In this document: piece after piece, positions 1-9,346 of the stretch
Layout: the number at the start of each line of letters is the position of its first letter
Position numbering within the stretch: the stretch's first letter is position 1
Assembly (NCBI RefSeq): GCF_900112365.1
Contig: NZ_FOLQ01000033.1
Coordinates: forward strand, 1-40,211
Source: Spirosoma endophyticum
Lineage (GTDB): Bacteria > Bacteroidota > Bacteroidia > Cytophagales > Spirosomataceae
Length of the DNA: 40,211 bases
Direction of reading: 5' to 3'
Position numbers and translations under genes: made by a program
The notes under the pieces: model-generated
What the model was told of the DNA's origin: nothing
Databases searched by the model: none
What the model saw: the letters and a program-made list of their open reading frames with translations, nothing else

Positions 1-2
1 CG

Positions 3-287
3 TTTCATCCTATGACCCAAGGAAAGATCGAACGTTACCATCGCTCGATGAAGAACGTTCTGTTGTTGGAACACTACTACAGTCCGGATGAACTAAGAAC
101 TCGCCTAACGGAGTGGGTAGACTATTATAATCATCAACGGTACCATGAATCACTGGACAACGTACGGCCAGCCGATGCTTACTGGGGCCGCCAGGATCAG
201 ATCTTGGCCGAACGGCAAAAAACTAAGCAGCTAAGTTTGTCTCAACGCCGGAAAAGTCATATTTTTCAGCGAGCCCAAAGTGGCTAA
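3..287 (+). CDS. IS3-family transposase, 3' end only (integrase core C-terminus)
   Basis: The frame is open from the window edge to the TAA at 285-287, so this is the last 94 codons of a longer gene. The protein carries QGKIERYHRSMKN, then a tract of the form YYNHQRYHESL, then RPADAYWGR. This is the end of the rve/DDE integrase core of IS3-type OrfB proteins, and the E of KIERYH fits the last catalytic glutamate. It would catalyse strand transfer of its own element. An internal ATG at 12 is not a real start. The remaining transposase lies outside the window. A candidate right end of the element lies just after the stop, around 316-340, but I cannot see the matching left end. Confidence 0.85.
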   Translation, partial: FHPMTQGKIERYHRSMKNVLLLEHYYSPDELRTRLTEWVDYYNHQRYHESLDNVRPADAYWGRQDQILAERQKTKQLSLSQRRKSHIFQRAQSG

Positions 288-348
288 AACCATCTCTTCT
301 CTTTTCACCCGCATCTGTCCACTTTTACTTGACGACGTACAACAGGCG

Positions 349-371
349 GCTTAAACTCCAGTTAAAACTGG
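349..371. repeat. 23-bp direct repeat, copy A (IS-end-like)
   Basis: The 23 bp here match 13583-13605 at 21 of 23 positions in the same orientation (GCTTAAACTCCA, three variable bases, then AAAACTGG). The second copy lies just downstream of a dead IS3 transposase, so both are probably remnants of the same kind of IS right end. The two copies bracket PUL1. Confidence 0.55.
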
Positions 372-838
372 CTCACAAAAGGGGGTAAGAACACCACCAG
401 TATTGATTCAATGATCCAGATGGTGCGCGTATTATAATGCGTCAGGCGTCGAATTACCCAGTGTCCCACCAGGCATGTACCCATTATAGGCCATGCAGGA
501 TCTCGTACAGACCCAGTAAAGCCCCAACGTCAGCGGTGCAATCCCGATTAATTACTTCTCAATAATCTTACTACGGCTTAATTGTTGGTAAGTGCGACAG
601 GCCAACGATTTTTAATTTCGAATGCAACAGATCTCTACGACAATCAGTCACATAGGGTCAAGAGTTTCTTCACTTAAATTTAAATTACTAAGAGTAGGCT
701 AACTGCCTTTTACTAAGGCCAAGTAAGGAATGGATTTAATAGCTGTTTTTAATTTAAGCCAAAACAGTCGCAATTTTCTTTTCTTTACCCGATCGCTTGT
801 CCAATTGAGACTATAATTCCAGAAGTCAGTAAAATGAA
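372..838. other. Gene-free stretch with possible decayed membrane-protein remnant
   Basis: No intact gene is visible. Read on the minus strand, about 365-540 gives short hydrophobic pieces in more than one frame with stops (for example ARTIWIIESILVVFLPPF). That would fit a broken small membrane protein, but the family cannot be named. From 600 to 838 I see only AT-rich intergenic sequence leading to the sigma-factor promoter. Confidence 0.3.
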
Positions 839-870
839 TTGTCTTACTAGGCGATAAATTTGCATCTTTG
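839..870 (+). promoter_or_regulatory. Candidate Bacteroidota promoter for the PUL1 sigma gene
   Basis: A TTG at 839-841 is followed after 21 bases by CATCTTTG at 863-870. This resembles the Bacteroidota primary-sigma pattern TTG-N19-21-TAnnTTTG with one mismatch. A second TAAATTTG overlaps at 855-862. The TTG that could serve as an early start codon (868) lies inside this element, which argues for translation starting further downstream. Confidence 0.4.
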
Positions 871-888
871 TTAGAAAGAAGTGCATTG

Positions 889-1503
889 GTGTATACGCTG
901 GACCATATCGACGATAGTCTACTTTGGAAAGCCTTTATTAAAGGGGACGATCATGCATTTACCCAATTGTATGATCGCTACGTGCGTATACTGTATAGTT
1001 ACGGTCTTAAAATGCAGCCCCAACCCGCTATTGTCGAAGATGCGGTTCAGGATCTGTTTGTCGATCTCTGGCGGCTACGTAGTGGATTGAGTGAAACCGA
1101 TTCCGTTAAATTTTATCTTTTTCGGGCCTTGCGCCGTCGTTTGCACAAATCATTGCGACCCGAAGAATTACCGATGCATGATTCGCCGGACGATTTTAGT
1201 GCCTACATGGGGGTCGAACCCTCCTTTGAAGACGTACTTGTTACGTCCGAACTCGCTGAACAAAAGCTGGAAAAGCTACAACACTGGCTCGACAAGCTGC
1301 CCATTCGCCAGCAGGAGGCTTTATTGCTTCGCTACTATCAGGATTTCAGCTACATAGAGATTGCTGCTCTCTTCTCCATCACTGAACAATCGGCCCGTAA
1401 CCTCGTCCAGAAAGCCCTTCATAAACTGCGTCAACTGGCTTTTCTGATGATCCTGCCTCCTTTTTACTATATCATAAATTTTTTTTCAGGCTTAGGGGGT
1501 TGA
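889..1503 (+). CDS. ECF-family RNA polymerase sigma factor (PUL1)
   Basis: A 204-residue extracytoplasmic-function sigma factor that should direct RNA polymerase to the PUL1 promoters when released by the FecR protein encoded next. The N-terminal part has the region 2 pattern (GDDHAFTQLYDRY, then VQDLFVDLW). The C-terminal part has region 4 with LPIRQQEALLLRYYQDFS and a helix-turn-helix ending in ARNLVQKALHKLR. It ends in a short hydrophobic tail (FLMILPPFYYIINFF), which is common in this group. I start it at GTG 889 because the in-frame TTG at 868 falls in a promoter-like element and because the paralogue at 13774 begins at the equivalent place. It is the first gene of a sigma-FecR-SusC-SusD unit, with FecR 70 bases downstream. 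Confidence 0.9.
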   Translation: MYTLDHIDDSLLWKAFIKGDDHAFTQLYDRYVRILYSYGLKMQPQPAIVEDAVQDLFVDLWRLRSGLSETDSVKFYLFRALRRRLHKSLRPEELPMHDSPDDFSAYMGVEPSFEDVLVTSELAEQKLEKLQHWLDKLPIRQQEALLLRYYQDFSYIEIAALFSITEQSARNLVQKALHKLRQLAFLMILPPFYYIINFFSGLGG

Positions 1504-1572
1504 AACATCCGCCCCCGCGCTTTTGCTTAACAGAGAGTGATACGTACCATTTATTCTCTGAAAAAGCACATC

Positions 1573-2658
1573 ATGGAGGAAACGGATTATAGCGCTACTA
1601 CTTTTCTGGAAGATTCTGCTTTCCGGCAATGGGTTCGGGCTCCTACCCCTGGTACGGATGCGTACTGGCGGGAATTTATGCGCCAACATCCGGGTGCTAC
1701 TGATGGAATCACCAAAGCACGTGAGGCCCTTCGGTTGATGGATGCCCGTACGGAGACTGATTTCCCGACAAATGAGCAAATCCAGCGGATGAAGGGCATC
1801 ATTAAAGAACGTACCGAGGAAAGACCAGTTCGGCCGCTCTGGTCTCCGGTGTGGCGATGGGCAGCGGCTGCCAGTGTGGCGTTGATCGTTGGCCTGGGGT
1901 GGTGGTTTCAAATGCATCAGACGTCATCCGATACGCTTTATCAGCAACTAACTGCTCAGGCAGAAACGCCATTGCTGGAAAAGGTAAATACGGGGTCCCA
2001 GTCCCTATTGGTGAATTTACCTGACGGTAGCACTGTAGCATTACAGCCAAAGAGCCGCATTAGTTATGCATTATCCTTAGCCAATAATAGTCGCCGGGAA
2101 GTGTATTTGGCAGGAGAGGCTTTCTTTGAGGTCGTTAAAGATCCTCAACGTCCTTTTCTGGTTTATGCCAACGAGCTGGTGACAAAGGTAGTAGGGACCA
2201 GTTTCTGGGTTAAAGCTATCGATCAGGAGCAGAAGGTAACGGTTTCGGTACGTACCGGACGAGTGGCGGTTTTCAGCCGTACTGATGCTGCCCCGTTAAG
2301 TGCCAATCGAGAACAGGACGAAGTGATGCTGACGCCCAACCAGCAGCTTGTTTTTGACCGCCAGTATATCCACATGCAGAAAACACTGGTACCACAACCA
2401 GAACTGGTAAATTCAGCCGCCAGCGTACCAACGTTTGAGTATCGCGATGCGCCTGTGAGTCAGGCGTTTTCTGATCTGAAAAACGCTTACGGAATTAATA
2501 TTGACTATGATGAGACTGCCATGAAGCACTGCCTGCTGACAGCATCGCTAACGGATGAGCCGTTGTATGAAAAATTAAAATTAATCTGCAAGGGCATTCA
2601 GGCGCAGTATCAAATACAGGACGACCACATCGTAATTACAGGTCAGGGATGCCCCTGA
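1573..2658 (+). CDS. FecR-family anti-sigma factor (PUL1)
   Basis: An inner-membrane anti-sigma protein of 361 residues that is expected to hold the upstream ECF sigma factor until the SusC STN domain signals substrate. The N-terminal cytoplasmic part (about 1-90) has the usual FecR-type DSAFRQWVRAP start. One membrane helix lies at about 96-114 (WRWAAAASVALIVGLGWW). The periplasmic FecR domain has LPDGSTVAL, YLAGEAFFEV and VVGTSFWVKA, and a DUF4974-type C-terminal domain starts near residue 290 (FEYRDAPVSQAF). ATG 1573 is preferred over an in-frame GTG at 1537, because it gives the same N-terminus as the second FecR of the window. Confidence 0.9.
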   Translation: MEETDYSATTFLEDSAFRQWVRAPTPGTDAYWREFMRQHPGATDGITKAREALRLMDARTETDFPTNEQIQRMKGIIKERTEERPVRPLWSPVWRWAAAASVALIVGLGWWFQMHQTSSDTLYQQLTAQAETPLLEKVNTGSQSLLVNLPDGSTVALQPKSRISYALSLANNSRREVYLAGEAFFEVVKDPQRPFLVYANELVTKVVGTSFWVKAIDQEQKVTVSVRTGRVAVFSRTDAAPLSANREQDEVMLTPNQQLVFDRQYIHMQKTLVPQPELVNSAASVPTFEYRDAPVSQAFSDLKNAYGINIDYDETAMKHCLLTASLTDEPLYEKLKLICKGIQAQYQIQDDHIVITGQGCP

Positions 2659-2725
2659 ACAAAAGCCCTTTTTAACCTCACAACCCACTTTTATGATTCA
2701 AACGCAATAGTGTACTTCTAAAAAA

Positions 2726-2753
2726 GGCTGACCAGGTTGCCGCCTGATCAGCC
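2726..2753. terminator. Stem-loop between FecR and SusC
   Basis: GGCTGACCAGG (2726-2736) pairs with CCTGATCAGCC (2743-2753) at 10 of 11 positions around a 6-nt loop. On the plus strand there is no T tract after it, so it may be a 5' UTR structure or a weak attenuator before SusC. On the minus strand it is followed by a T run and would look like an intrinsic terminator. Confidence 0.35.
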
Positions 2754-2844
2754 CAATAAGCCCCGACACTAATGCTGATCCGTTTGCCGCGGATACGGGG
2801 TTCGTTTTGCCAAATTTTCTAAACGCACAAAACAGGTTGAATCT

Positions 2845-5800
2845 ATGAAAAAACATCGACTCTTAGACGTCAGATGGCGCACCCTTATGCAAATAAGTTG
2901 CTTACAACTGATTTTCGTTGCTTTGCTGTCCGTTATGGCACAGGCGACTCCCGGCTCAGGTCAAGGCGTTTTGAATCGCAAAATCAGCGTTCAGTCGACC
3001 GGTCAGGACATACGTACTATCTTGACGCTCATTGAAGAACAGGCTAACGTCAAGTTCCTCTACAGCAGTAACCTGATTGGTGCTGATCGAAAAGTCTCGT
3101 ATACTGTTCAGCGTGAACGGCTTGAGACTGTTTTGAATACTATTCTCAAACCGCTGCAGATCAGTTATGAAGTGTCGGGGCGGCAGATTATTCTAAATCG
3201 GTTGAGTACGTCGCTGATATTGGCGAGTTTGCCGCTTTCCTTAGTGAAACCAACGGAACCGATTGACCGCACGGTTACTGGTTTAGTAACGGATCAGGCC
3301 AATGGCGAAGCGCTGCCGGGCGTTAGCGTTGTTGTTAAAAACTCAACTCGCGGAACCACTACCGACGGCGAAGGCCGATACAGACTAGCCCTACCCGAAA
3401 ATGAGGCGGCACTCCTTGTGTTTTCATTTGTTGGCTATCAATCGCAGGAGGTGGAAATCGGCAATCGATCGGTTATTGATATGGCATTGACCGTGAGCGA
3501 CAAGACGCTCAATGAAGTGGTCGTGGTTGGATATGGCGTACAGAAAAAAGTAAACCTTACCGGCGCCATATCAATCGTAGATATCAAAAAACAGGAGAAT
3601 GCCCCTGTAACTAATGCTTCGCAGTTGTTGCAGGGCGTTGAAGGAGTCTATGTTAACCAACCCGGCGGACAACCCGGCCGCGATGTCGCCACGATTCGTA
3701 TTCGGGGCGTTGGTACTCTTAACAATAACAATCCGCTGGTGCTGGTCAATGGCATTGAGTTTCCGCTCGAAAACATAAACCCGGCTGATGTTGAAAGCAT
3801 TTCGGTACTAAAAGATGCAGCGTCTGCTTCGATTTATGGGTCGCGTGCCGCCAATGGCGTGGTGCTGATTACCACCAAGGGCGGCAAAAAAGACAAGTTT
3901 ACGGTTGATTACAATTACTACACGGGCAATCAATACGTAAACTACCTGCCCGATTTTGTCAAAGATCCTATTCAGTTCATGCAACTACGGAATCAGGCCC
4001 AACGGAATGAAGGCAAACCAACGGTTGATTACTCGGATGCCCTGATCGAAGAATACAAACAGGGTCTGTTGAAGGACTCGAATATATATCCGAATAATGA
4101 TTGGCTGAACATTATGTTCAATCCAGGCAATATACAGAATCACGACATCCGTTTTTCGGCTGGCAGCGACAAGCTTACATACGCCTTATCACTCAACTAT
4201 CTGACCCAGACGGGCGTACTGCGGGGTACCGACTCAAAACGATACGCGCTTAATTACAACACCGTAGCTACGGTAAACGAACGATTAAAGATCGGAGCCT
4301 TCATCAATGCCTCCTACCGAGACATCAACGAACCGGTTGCGGGGGTAGCCAACCTGATGGAGATGACCTTTAAGGCGCAGGCTTTTTATCCAACTTATTT
4401 GCCGGATGGCCGCTACGCCAATACATTCATTCGTACACCAGGGCATAATGTTTTCCGAAATCCGTTGGCCCTTGCAGACGAGGGCAAGAATAACAGTACG
4501 TTGCAACAAATACTGTTAAACATTTTTGCGGAATATAAATTGCCGTTGAATATTACCTATAAACTAAATGGCGCACTCAATAAAGCGGACAATTTAACAA
4601 ATCAGTTTGTGCCCGAAGTTTATACGTATCAGGTAAAAACCGGCGAAGCGCAACTCATCCCGTATGATGGGCAAGGCAATCGTGGGACAAGGCAAACAAA
4701 TTCCGGTGCACTGAATACTACGCTTTTCAATACTCTTACCTGGGAAGGTACTATCCAGAAAAAGCACAACCTAAAATTACTGGCCGGTTATAGCCTCGAA
4801 TCATTTACTAACCGCAATTTTTTCGCCCGCAATGAAGGGTATCTTGGCAATACCCTTCAGGAGCTTAATGCCGGATCATCAAATCCTGCGGTGGGGGGCA
4901 CCTCGTCTGAATCTAGACTTCAATCATTTTTTGGCCGCCTAAACTATAATTTTAACGAAAGATACCTAGCGGAAGTCAATTTTAGGTACGACGGCTCTTC
5001 TCGCTTTGCGCAGGGTCACCAATGGGGATTTTTCCCTTCGATTTCGTTAGGATGGCGGATCAATGAAGAAAATTTCATGAAAAATGTTGCCTGGGTTGAT
5101 GAGCTAAAACTGCGGGCTTCCAGTGGTCAATTAGGGAATCAGAATATCGACCTCTTCCGCTATGTTAACCTGGTGGCGCTTGGGCGGGATTACCCGTTTG
5201 GGAGCACCATTTCATCAGGTGCGGCTGTAACGGCTTATAATGACCCCACCATAACCTGGGAAACGACCACCATCAGCAATATAGGTATTGACGCCAGCCT
5301 GCTTCAAAACAAAGTCACATTCACGGCTGAGTTTTTTAAGAAGCGCACCACGAACATTTTGAGCACAGTGCCTATTGCTGGCCAGATTGGCGCGTTGGCC
5401 GGTCCAATCCAAAACATCGGTACCGTCGATAATACCGGACTTGAAATAAGTGCAGGATTTAGACACAAAATCAACTCGTTTACTATCAACGTAAGCGGTG
5501 GGTTTACGTATGTGAAAAATAAAGTGGTTGATTTAAAAGGGAGCGTGATTTACTCAGGCCGTAATATTATTAAGGAAGGTTCGCCAATCAATTCGTACTT
5601 CCTGATTAACAGCATCGGGATATTCCAAAATCAGGAAGAAATAAAGAACAGTCCATTCCAGAATCTGAATACTAAACCCGGTTATCTGAAGTATCAGGAC
5701 GTTAATGGAGACAACGTTATATCTGAATCGGACCGGGTGATACAGGGCTCAAACATCCCAACACTAACGTATCAATTCAATGTCAATCTGAGCTACAAAC

Positions 5801-6243
5801 GCTTATCCTTCAGTACATTTTTCCAGGGCGTTGGTAAGGTGTTTACCTATACCGAAAACATTGGCGCAATGCCGTTCTGGTTCGGTACATCCGTGACAAA
5901 GGAATGGGTTACTGATGCCTGGACTCCCCAGAATACCACCGCCCAGTTGCCTATTGTAACGACTTTCGAGGGAAGCCAAACCGAGAATTACCGCAATTCA
6001 AATTTCTGGCTCAAAAATGCGGCTTACCTACGCATGAAGAACATACAGCTTAGTTATGATTTGCCGGAAAAATGGGTGGGGAAAATAGGAGGCAAGAAAG
6101 CTAAACTATTCATCAACGGACAAAATCTGCTGACGTTTACGCCCCTTAAAGGGTTCGATCCGGAAAAAAACCTCAACGGTACCAACTTCTATGAGTTTCC
6201 GACGGTAAAGACCTTCACTACGGGTATTAATGTCACTTTCTAA
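2845..6243 (+). CDS. SusC-family TonB-dependent outer-membrane transporter with STN domain (PUL1)
   Basis: An 1132-residue TonB-dependent receptor that imports oligosaccharides bound by its SusD partner across the outer membrane. Order: signal sequence (about 13-34), STN/secretin-TonB N-terminal domain (about 46-118) that can contact the periplasmic FecR, carboxypeptidase-regulatory-like domain (about 144-215, with ALPGVSVVVKNSTRGTTTD), then the SusC hallmark NEVVVVGYGVQKK, plug domain (RIRGVGTLNNNNPLVLVNG; SVLKDAASASIYGSRAANGV), and a beta-barrel to the C-terminal phenylalanine (INVTF). The STN domain links transport to the sigma/FecR switch upstream. The SusD gene follows after 11 bases. 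Confidence 0.95.
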   Translation: MKKHRLLDVRWRTLMQISCLQLIFVALLSVMAQATPGSGQGVLNRKISVQSTGQDIRTILTLIEEQANVKFLYSSNLIGADRKVSYTVQRERLETVLNTILKPLQISYEVSGRQIILNRLSTSLILASLPLSLVKPTEPIDRTVTGLVTDQANGEALPGVSVVVKNSTRGTTTDGEGRYRLALPENEAALLVFSFVGYQSQEVEIGNRSVIDMALTVSDKTLNEVVVVGYGVQKKVNLTGAISIVDIKKQENAPVTNASQLLQGVEGVYVNQPGGQPGRDVATIRIRGVGTLNNNNPLVLVNGIEFPLENINPADVESISVLKDAASASIYGSRAANGVVLITTKGGKKDKFTVDYNYYTGNQYVNYLPDFVKDPIQFMQLRNQAQRNEGKPTVDYSDALIEEYKQGLLKDSNIYPNNDWLNIMFNPGNIQNHDIRFSAGSDKLTYALSLNYLTQTGVLRGTDSKRYALNYNTVATVNERLKIGAFINASYRDINEPVAGVANLMEMTFKAQAFYPTYLPDGRYANTFIRTPGHNVFRNPLALADEGKNNSTLQQILLNIFAEYKLPLNITYKLNGALNKADNLTNQFVPEVYTYQVKTGEAQLIPYDGQGNRGTRQTNSGALNTTLFNTLTWEGTIQKKHNLKLLAGYSLESFTNRNFFARNEGYLGNTLQELNAGSSNPAVGGTSSESRLQSFFGRLNYNFNERYLAEVNFRYDGSSRFAQGHQWGFFPSISLGWRINEENFMKNVAWVDELKLRASSGQLGNQNIDLFRYVNLVALGRDYPFGSTISSGAAVTAYNDPTITWETTTISNIGIDASLLQNKVTFTAEFFKKRTTNILSTVPIAGQIGALAGPIQNIGTVDNTGLEISAGFRHKINSFTINVSGGFTYVKNKVVDLKGSVIYSGRNIIKEGSPINSYFLINSIGIFQNQEEIKNSPFQNLNTKPGYLKYQDVNGDNVISESDRVIQGSNIPTLTYQFNVNLSYKRLSFSTFFQGVGKVFTYTENIGAMPFWFGTSVTKEWVTDAWTPQNTTAQLPIVTTFEGSQTENYRNSNFWLKNAAYLRMKNIQLSYDLPEKWVGKIGGKKAKLFINGQNLLTFTPLKGFDPEKNLNGTNFYEFPTVKTFTTGINVTF

Positions 6244-6254
6244 ATCCACCGAAC

Positions 6255-7769
6255 ATGAAAAACTATCGTTTTAATGCACTGATTATCGGCCTTCTATTTC
6301 TTCTGCAAAGCAGTTGTCAAAACGATCTGGTGGTTAATCCGAAAGATCAATATAGTGAAACCACGTTTTGGGTAACGCAGGCCGATGCACTGGCTGGCCT
6401 GTCTGGCTGTTATAATGCGCTGTTTGACTGCCAGAGTTGGTTTTACGAAACAGACATGATCACCGCCAACGGCCTAGCTTATAATGCCACTAACGGGACC
6501 GATGCCATAGCCCGAGGCGTGCATACGCCCATTACGGATTTGATAACCGGCCGTTGGATACAGGCCTATCGCGGAGTGGGCCGGGCCAACACGTTCCTGG
6601 CGAAAATTGGCAAAATAAACGGCATGGCGGACGAGCTAAAAAACCGAACTATTGGCGAAGCCAAATTTTTACGTGCTTTTTTTTATCTGGGACTTGTCGA
6701 CTGCTTTGGTGGTGTGCCGCTAATCGTTGATGAACCGAATCTGGCGACGCAGGCTACCTTGCCCCGAAACACAAAAGAGGAAGTTGTCACGCAGATTCTG
6801 AAAGATCTGGATGAGGCTATTCCGGTGCTGCCCGATACGTATAGCGCCGGAAGTGACCTCGGACGTATTACAAAGGGAGCGGCCTTAGCCCTGAAAGCTA
6901 GAGTATTGCTTTATAACGGGCGTTGGGCCGACGCGGCAACGGCGGCAAAAACATTGATCGACCGCAAAACCTTTACGTTATTCCCCCATTACCGCAACTT
7001 GTTCCTGCTGGCGAATGAGCGGAATTCGGAGGTAATATTTAATGTAGAATATCAGTCGCCACGCTTTCTGCACAATCTTGACTACGACAGCTATCTGCTT
7101 AACCGTCCAGCCCCGACCCGTAATCTGGCTGATGTCTATCTGATGACTGATGGCAAACCGAAAGAAGAGTCCCCACTGTATGATCCAGCCAAGCCGTTTG
7201 AAAACCGAGACCCTCGCCTACTTCAAACAATTTATCCTGTCGATTATAAATTTAACGGACGAGTGACGGCCGCAAACAACGTACCGACGACTGGATTTGG
7301 GCTAAAAAAATACACGAATCTCACGGATAATGAGGCACAACCAGCTCCTGCTACAAACACCGGCCAGATCAATATTATTTTTATTCGGTATGCCGAAGTG
7401 TTACTGACGTATGCAGAAGCGCAGAATGAAGCGGTTGGTCCAGATGCAAGCGTTTACGATGCTATTAATACGTTGCGAAAAAGGGCGTCCGTCAATATGC
7501 CTAACCTTACTACTGGTCTTAGCCAGGCAGATATGCGTACCCAAATCCGTCGCGAGCGACGGGTCGAACTGGCTTTCGAGGGGTTGTATTATAGCGACAT
7601 AAAACGCTGGAAAACAGCAGAGATCGAAAATAATAAACCCGTGCTGAATTATCTAAATGTAGTAGTTGGCCAACGTAGCTTTAATAAAGACAGGGATTAT
7701 TTATGGCCAATACCCAGTACTCAAACTCAGATAAACCCTAGCCTCGCTCAAAATCCGGGCTGGTTTTAA
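6255..7769 (+). CDS. SusD-family glycan-binding lipoprotein (PUL1)
   Basis: A 504-residue surface lipoprotein that forms the lid of the SusC channel and binds the glycan. The signal peptide ends in a lipobox, LQSSC, with the acylated Cys at residue 21. Family features include LRAFFYLGLVDCFGGVPL after an N-terminal TPR-like region, RYAEVLLTYAEAQNEA, RRERRVELAFEGLYYSDIKRW and the usual C-terminus AQNPGWF. It lies 11 bases behind its SusC partner. Confidence 0.95.
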   Translation: MKNYRFNALIIGLLFLLQSSCQNDLVVNPKDQYSETTFWVTQADALAGLSGCYNALFDCQSWFYETDMITANGLAYNATNGTDAIARGVHTPITDLITGRWIQAYRGVGRANTFLAKIGKINGMADELKNRTIGEAKFLRAFFYLGLVDCFGGVPLIVDEPNLATQATLPRNTKEEVVTQILKDLDEAIPVLPDTYSAGSDLGRITKGAALALKARVLLYNGRWADAATAAKTLIDRKTFTLFPHYRNLFLLANERNSEVIFNVEYQSPRFLHNLDYDSYLLNRPAPTRNLADVYLMTDGKPKEESPLYDPAKPFENRDPRLLQTIYPVDYKFNGRVTAANNVPTTGFGLKKYTNLTDNEAQPAPATNTGQINIIFIRYAEVLLTYAEAQNEAVGPDASVYDAINTLRKRASVNMPNLTTGLSQADMRTQIRRERRVELAFEGLYYSDIKRWKTAEIENNKPVLNYLNVVVGQRSFNKDRDYLWPIPSTQTQINPSLAQNPGWF

Positions 7770-7805
7770 CCAAACATGTCATTGTTTACAAAAACAGGGT
7801 TTATC

Positions 7806-9182
7806 ATGAACAGAATTAACCGAATACTGCTCGTTACAAATGTCGTACTAAGTGTTTCGTCCCGGTTTGGATACGCACAAACGAACGCTGGCCGGGCAGA
7901 AAACAAACCAAATGTGATCGTTATTTACACCGACGATCAGGGAACGCTTGATCTGAATATTTATGGGGCAAAAGACCTGATGACACCTAATCTGGATCGG
8001 CTGGCACGTAGCGGCACGAGGTTCTCCCAGTTCTATTCGGCATCCCCCATTTGTTCGCCTTCCCGTGCGTCAATGCTCACCGGCCGGTATCCACAGCGTG
8101 CTGGTCTGGTCGACAATGCGGCCGGAACCTATGGCGGGGGGGGGATGCCGGGTAGCCAGTATACAATGGCCGAGATGTTCAAAGATGGTGGCTATAAAAC
8201 TGCACATATCGGAAAATGGCATATTGGGTATTCGCCCGAAACGATGCCCAACCAGCAGGGATTTGATTATTCGTTCGGGTTTATGGGCGGTTGTATCGAC
8301 AGTTATTCCCACTTTTTTTACTGGGGCGGGCCTAACCGGCATGACCTGTGGCGAAATGGCCAGGAAATCTGGGCGGCAGGCAAGTACTTCCCTGATATGA
8401 TGGTGAGTGAGGCCGGCAAGTTTATGGAAGAAAATAAAGACAAACCGTTCTTCCTTTATTTTGCAATTAACGTACCGCACTACCCGCTTCAGGGAGAGAA
8501 AAAGTGGCTCGATCAGTACAAAAACCTGCCATCGCCCCGTAATATGTATGCCGCTACAGTCTCTACGATGGATGAGAAAATAGGGTTGCTATTGAAAAAA
8601 CTTGATGATCTGAAGCTGACCAAGAACACAATCATCGTTTTTCAGTCCGATCAGGGGCATTCTGAAGAAGAGCGCACATTTGGCGGAGGAGGTTTTGCCG
8701 GGCCATACCGTGGATCAAAGTTTAGCGTGTTTGAGGGCGGTGTGCGCGTGCCTGCCTTCATAAGCTGGCCGGGGCATATTCCCGTCAATGCGGTACGTGA
8801 CCAGTTTGCCACCAACATCGACTGGTATGCCACCCTATCGGACTACTGCCACATCGCGCTCCCCAATCGCAAAATTGACGGTCGCAGTTTAACAAAAGTT
8901 ATCGCTTCGGCGCAGGAAAAATCGCCACACCAGGATTTCTACTGGCAAAGCCTGGGGAGCAAGGATAACCCACAATGGGCCGTGCGCGAAGGTGACTGGA
9001 AGCTACTCCACAGCCCAATACAGGCCAAGTCAGGCGATGTAGATGGCCAAAACTACATGTTAATAAACATGAAAACGGATAGCAGCGAAACAACTAATGT
9101 CGCGTCAAAACATCCCGAGATCGTTCAGCGCCTTCAACAGAAATACCAGACCTGGATTAAAGAGGTCGTGAATCAGGAGTAA
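7806..9182 (+). CDS. Secreted S1-family sulfatase (arylsulfatase type)
   Basis: A formylglycine-dependent sulfatase, 458 residues from ATG 7806, that should remove sulfate esters from a sugar. Visible active-site parts: metal-binding YTDDQG (D43, D44), the C-S-P-S-R maturation motif with Cys83 as the residue converted to formylglycine, SMLTGRYP, GKWHIGY, NVPHYP, QSDQGH and RGSKFSVFEGGVRVP. An N-terminal signal peptide ends near GYAQ. An in-frame ATG at 7776 would add ten residues before a cleaner signal peptide, so I prefer 7806. It sits directly after SusD and before a GH92 mannosidase, so its substrate is likely a sulfated mannose-containing glycan. No sulfatase-maturating enzyme is encoded in the window. 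Confidence 0.9.
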   Translation: MNRINRILLVTNVVLSVSSRFGYAQTNAGRAENKPNVIVIYTDDQGTLDLNIYGAKDLMTPNLDRLARSGTRFSQFYSASPICSPSRASMLTGRYPQRAGLVDNAAGTYGGGGMPGSQYTMAEMFKDGGYKTAHIGKWHIGYSPETMPNQQGFDYSFGFMGGCIDSYSHFFYWGGPNRHDLWRNGQEIWAAGKYFPDMMVSEAGKFMEENKDKPFFLYFAINVPHYPLQGEKKWLDQYKNLPSPRNMYAATVSTMDEKIGLLLKKLDDLKLTKNTIIVFQSDQGHSEEERTFGGGGFAGPYRGSKFSVFEGGVRVPAFISWPGHIPVNAVRDQFATNIDWYATLSDYCHIALPNRKIDGRSLTKVIASAQEKSPHQDFYWQSLGSKDNPQWAVREGDWKLLHSPIQAKSGDVDGQNYMLINMKTDSSETTNVASKHPEIVQRLQQKYQTWIKEVVNQE

Positions 9183-9189
9183 GCTTGCT

Positions 9190-9241
9190 TTAGCTTAGTC
9201 GTCCGTAAAACGGTACGTCGTCACGAACGAGTAAGCTAAAA
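9190..9241. promoter_or_regulatory. Stem-loop between sulfatase and GH92
   Basis: TTTAGCTTA (9190-9198) and TAAGCTAAA (9233-9241) are perfect inverted repeats, and an inner CCGT-AAA-ACGG stem lies at 9204-9214. There is no T tract, so this is more likely an RNA-processing or stability structure inside the operon than a terminator. Confidence 0.3.
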
Positions 9242-9346
9242 TACGTGCGCTGACAACGTACCGTTTCCTGGTTTCAGGAAAGAGAATTGGTATGCCTTGC
9301 TGTCTGCCCATTGTTACGTTCAACAAATTTCATTTACGCATTTGCC

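Noticed and set aside
182..191. GGGGCCGCC string in the first transposase, similar to the 16-bp unit
   Set aside because: It encodes the conserved W-G-R of an uninterrupted frame and lacks the GCG end, so it is ordinary coding sequence.
787..812. Possible fifth copy of the GTCTCAA motif on the minus strand
   Set aside because: It has GTCTCAATTGG but neither the ATGAA upstream nor GGAG downstream at the fixed spacing, so chance is likely.
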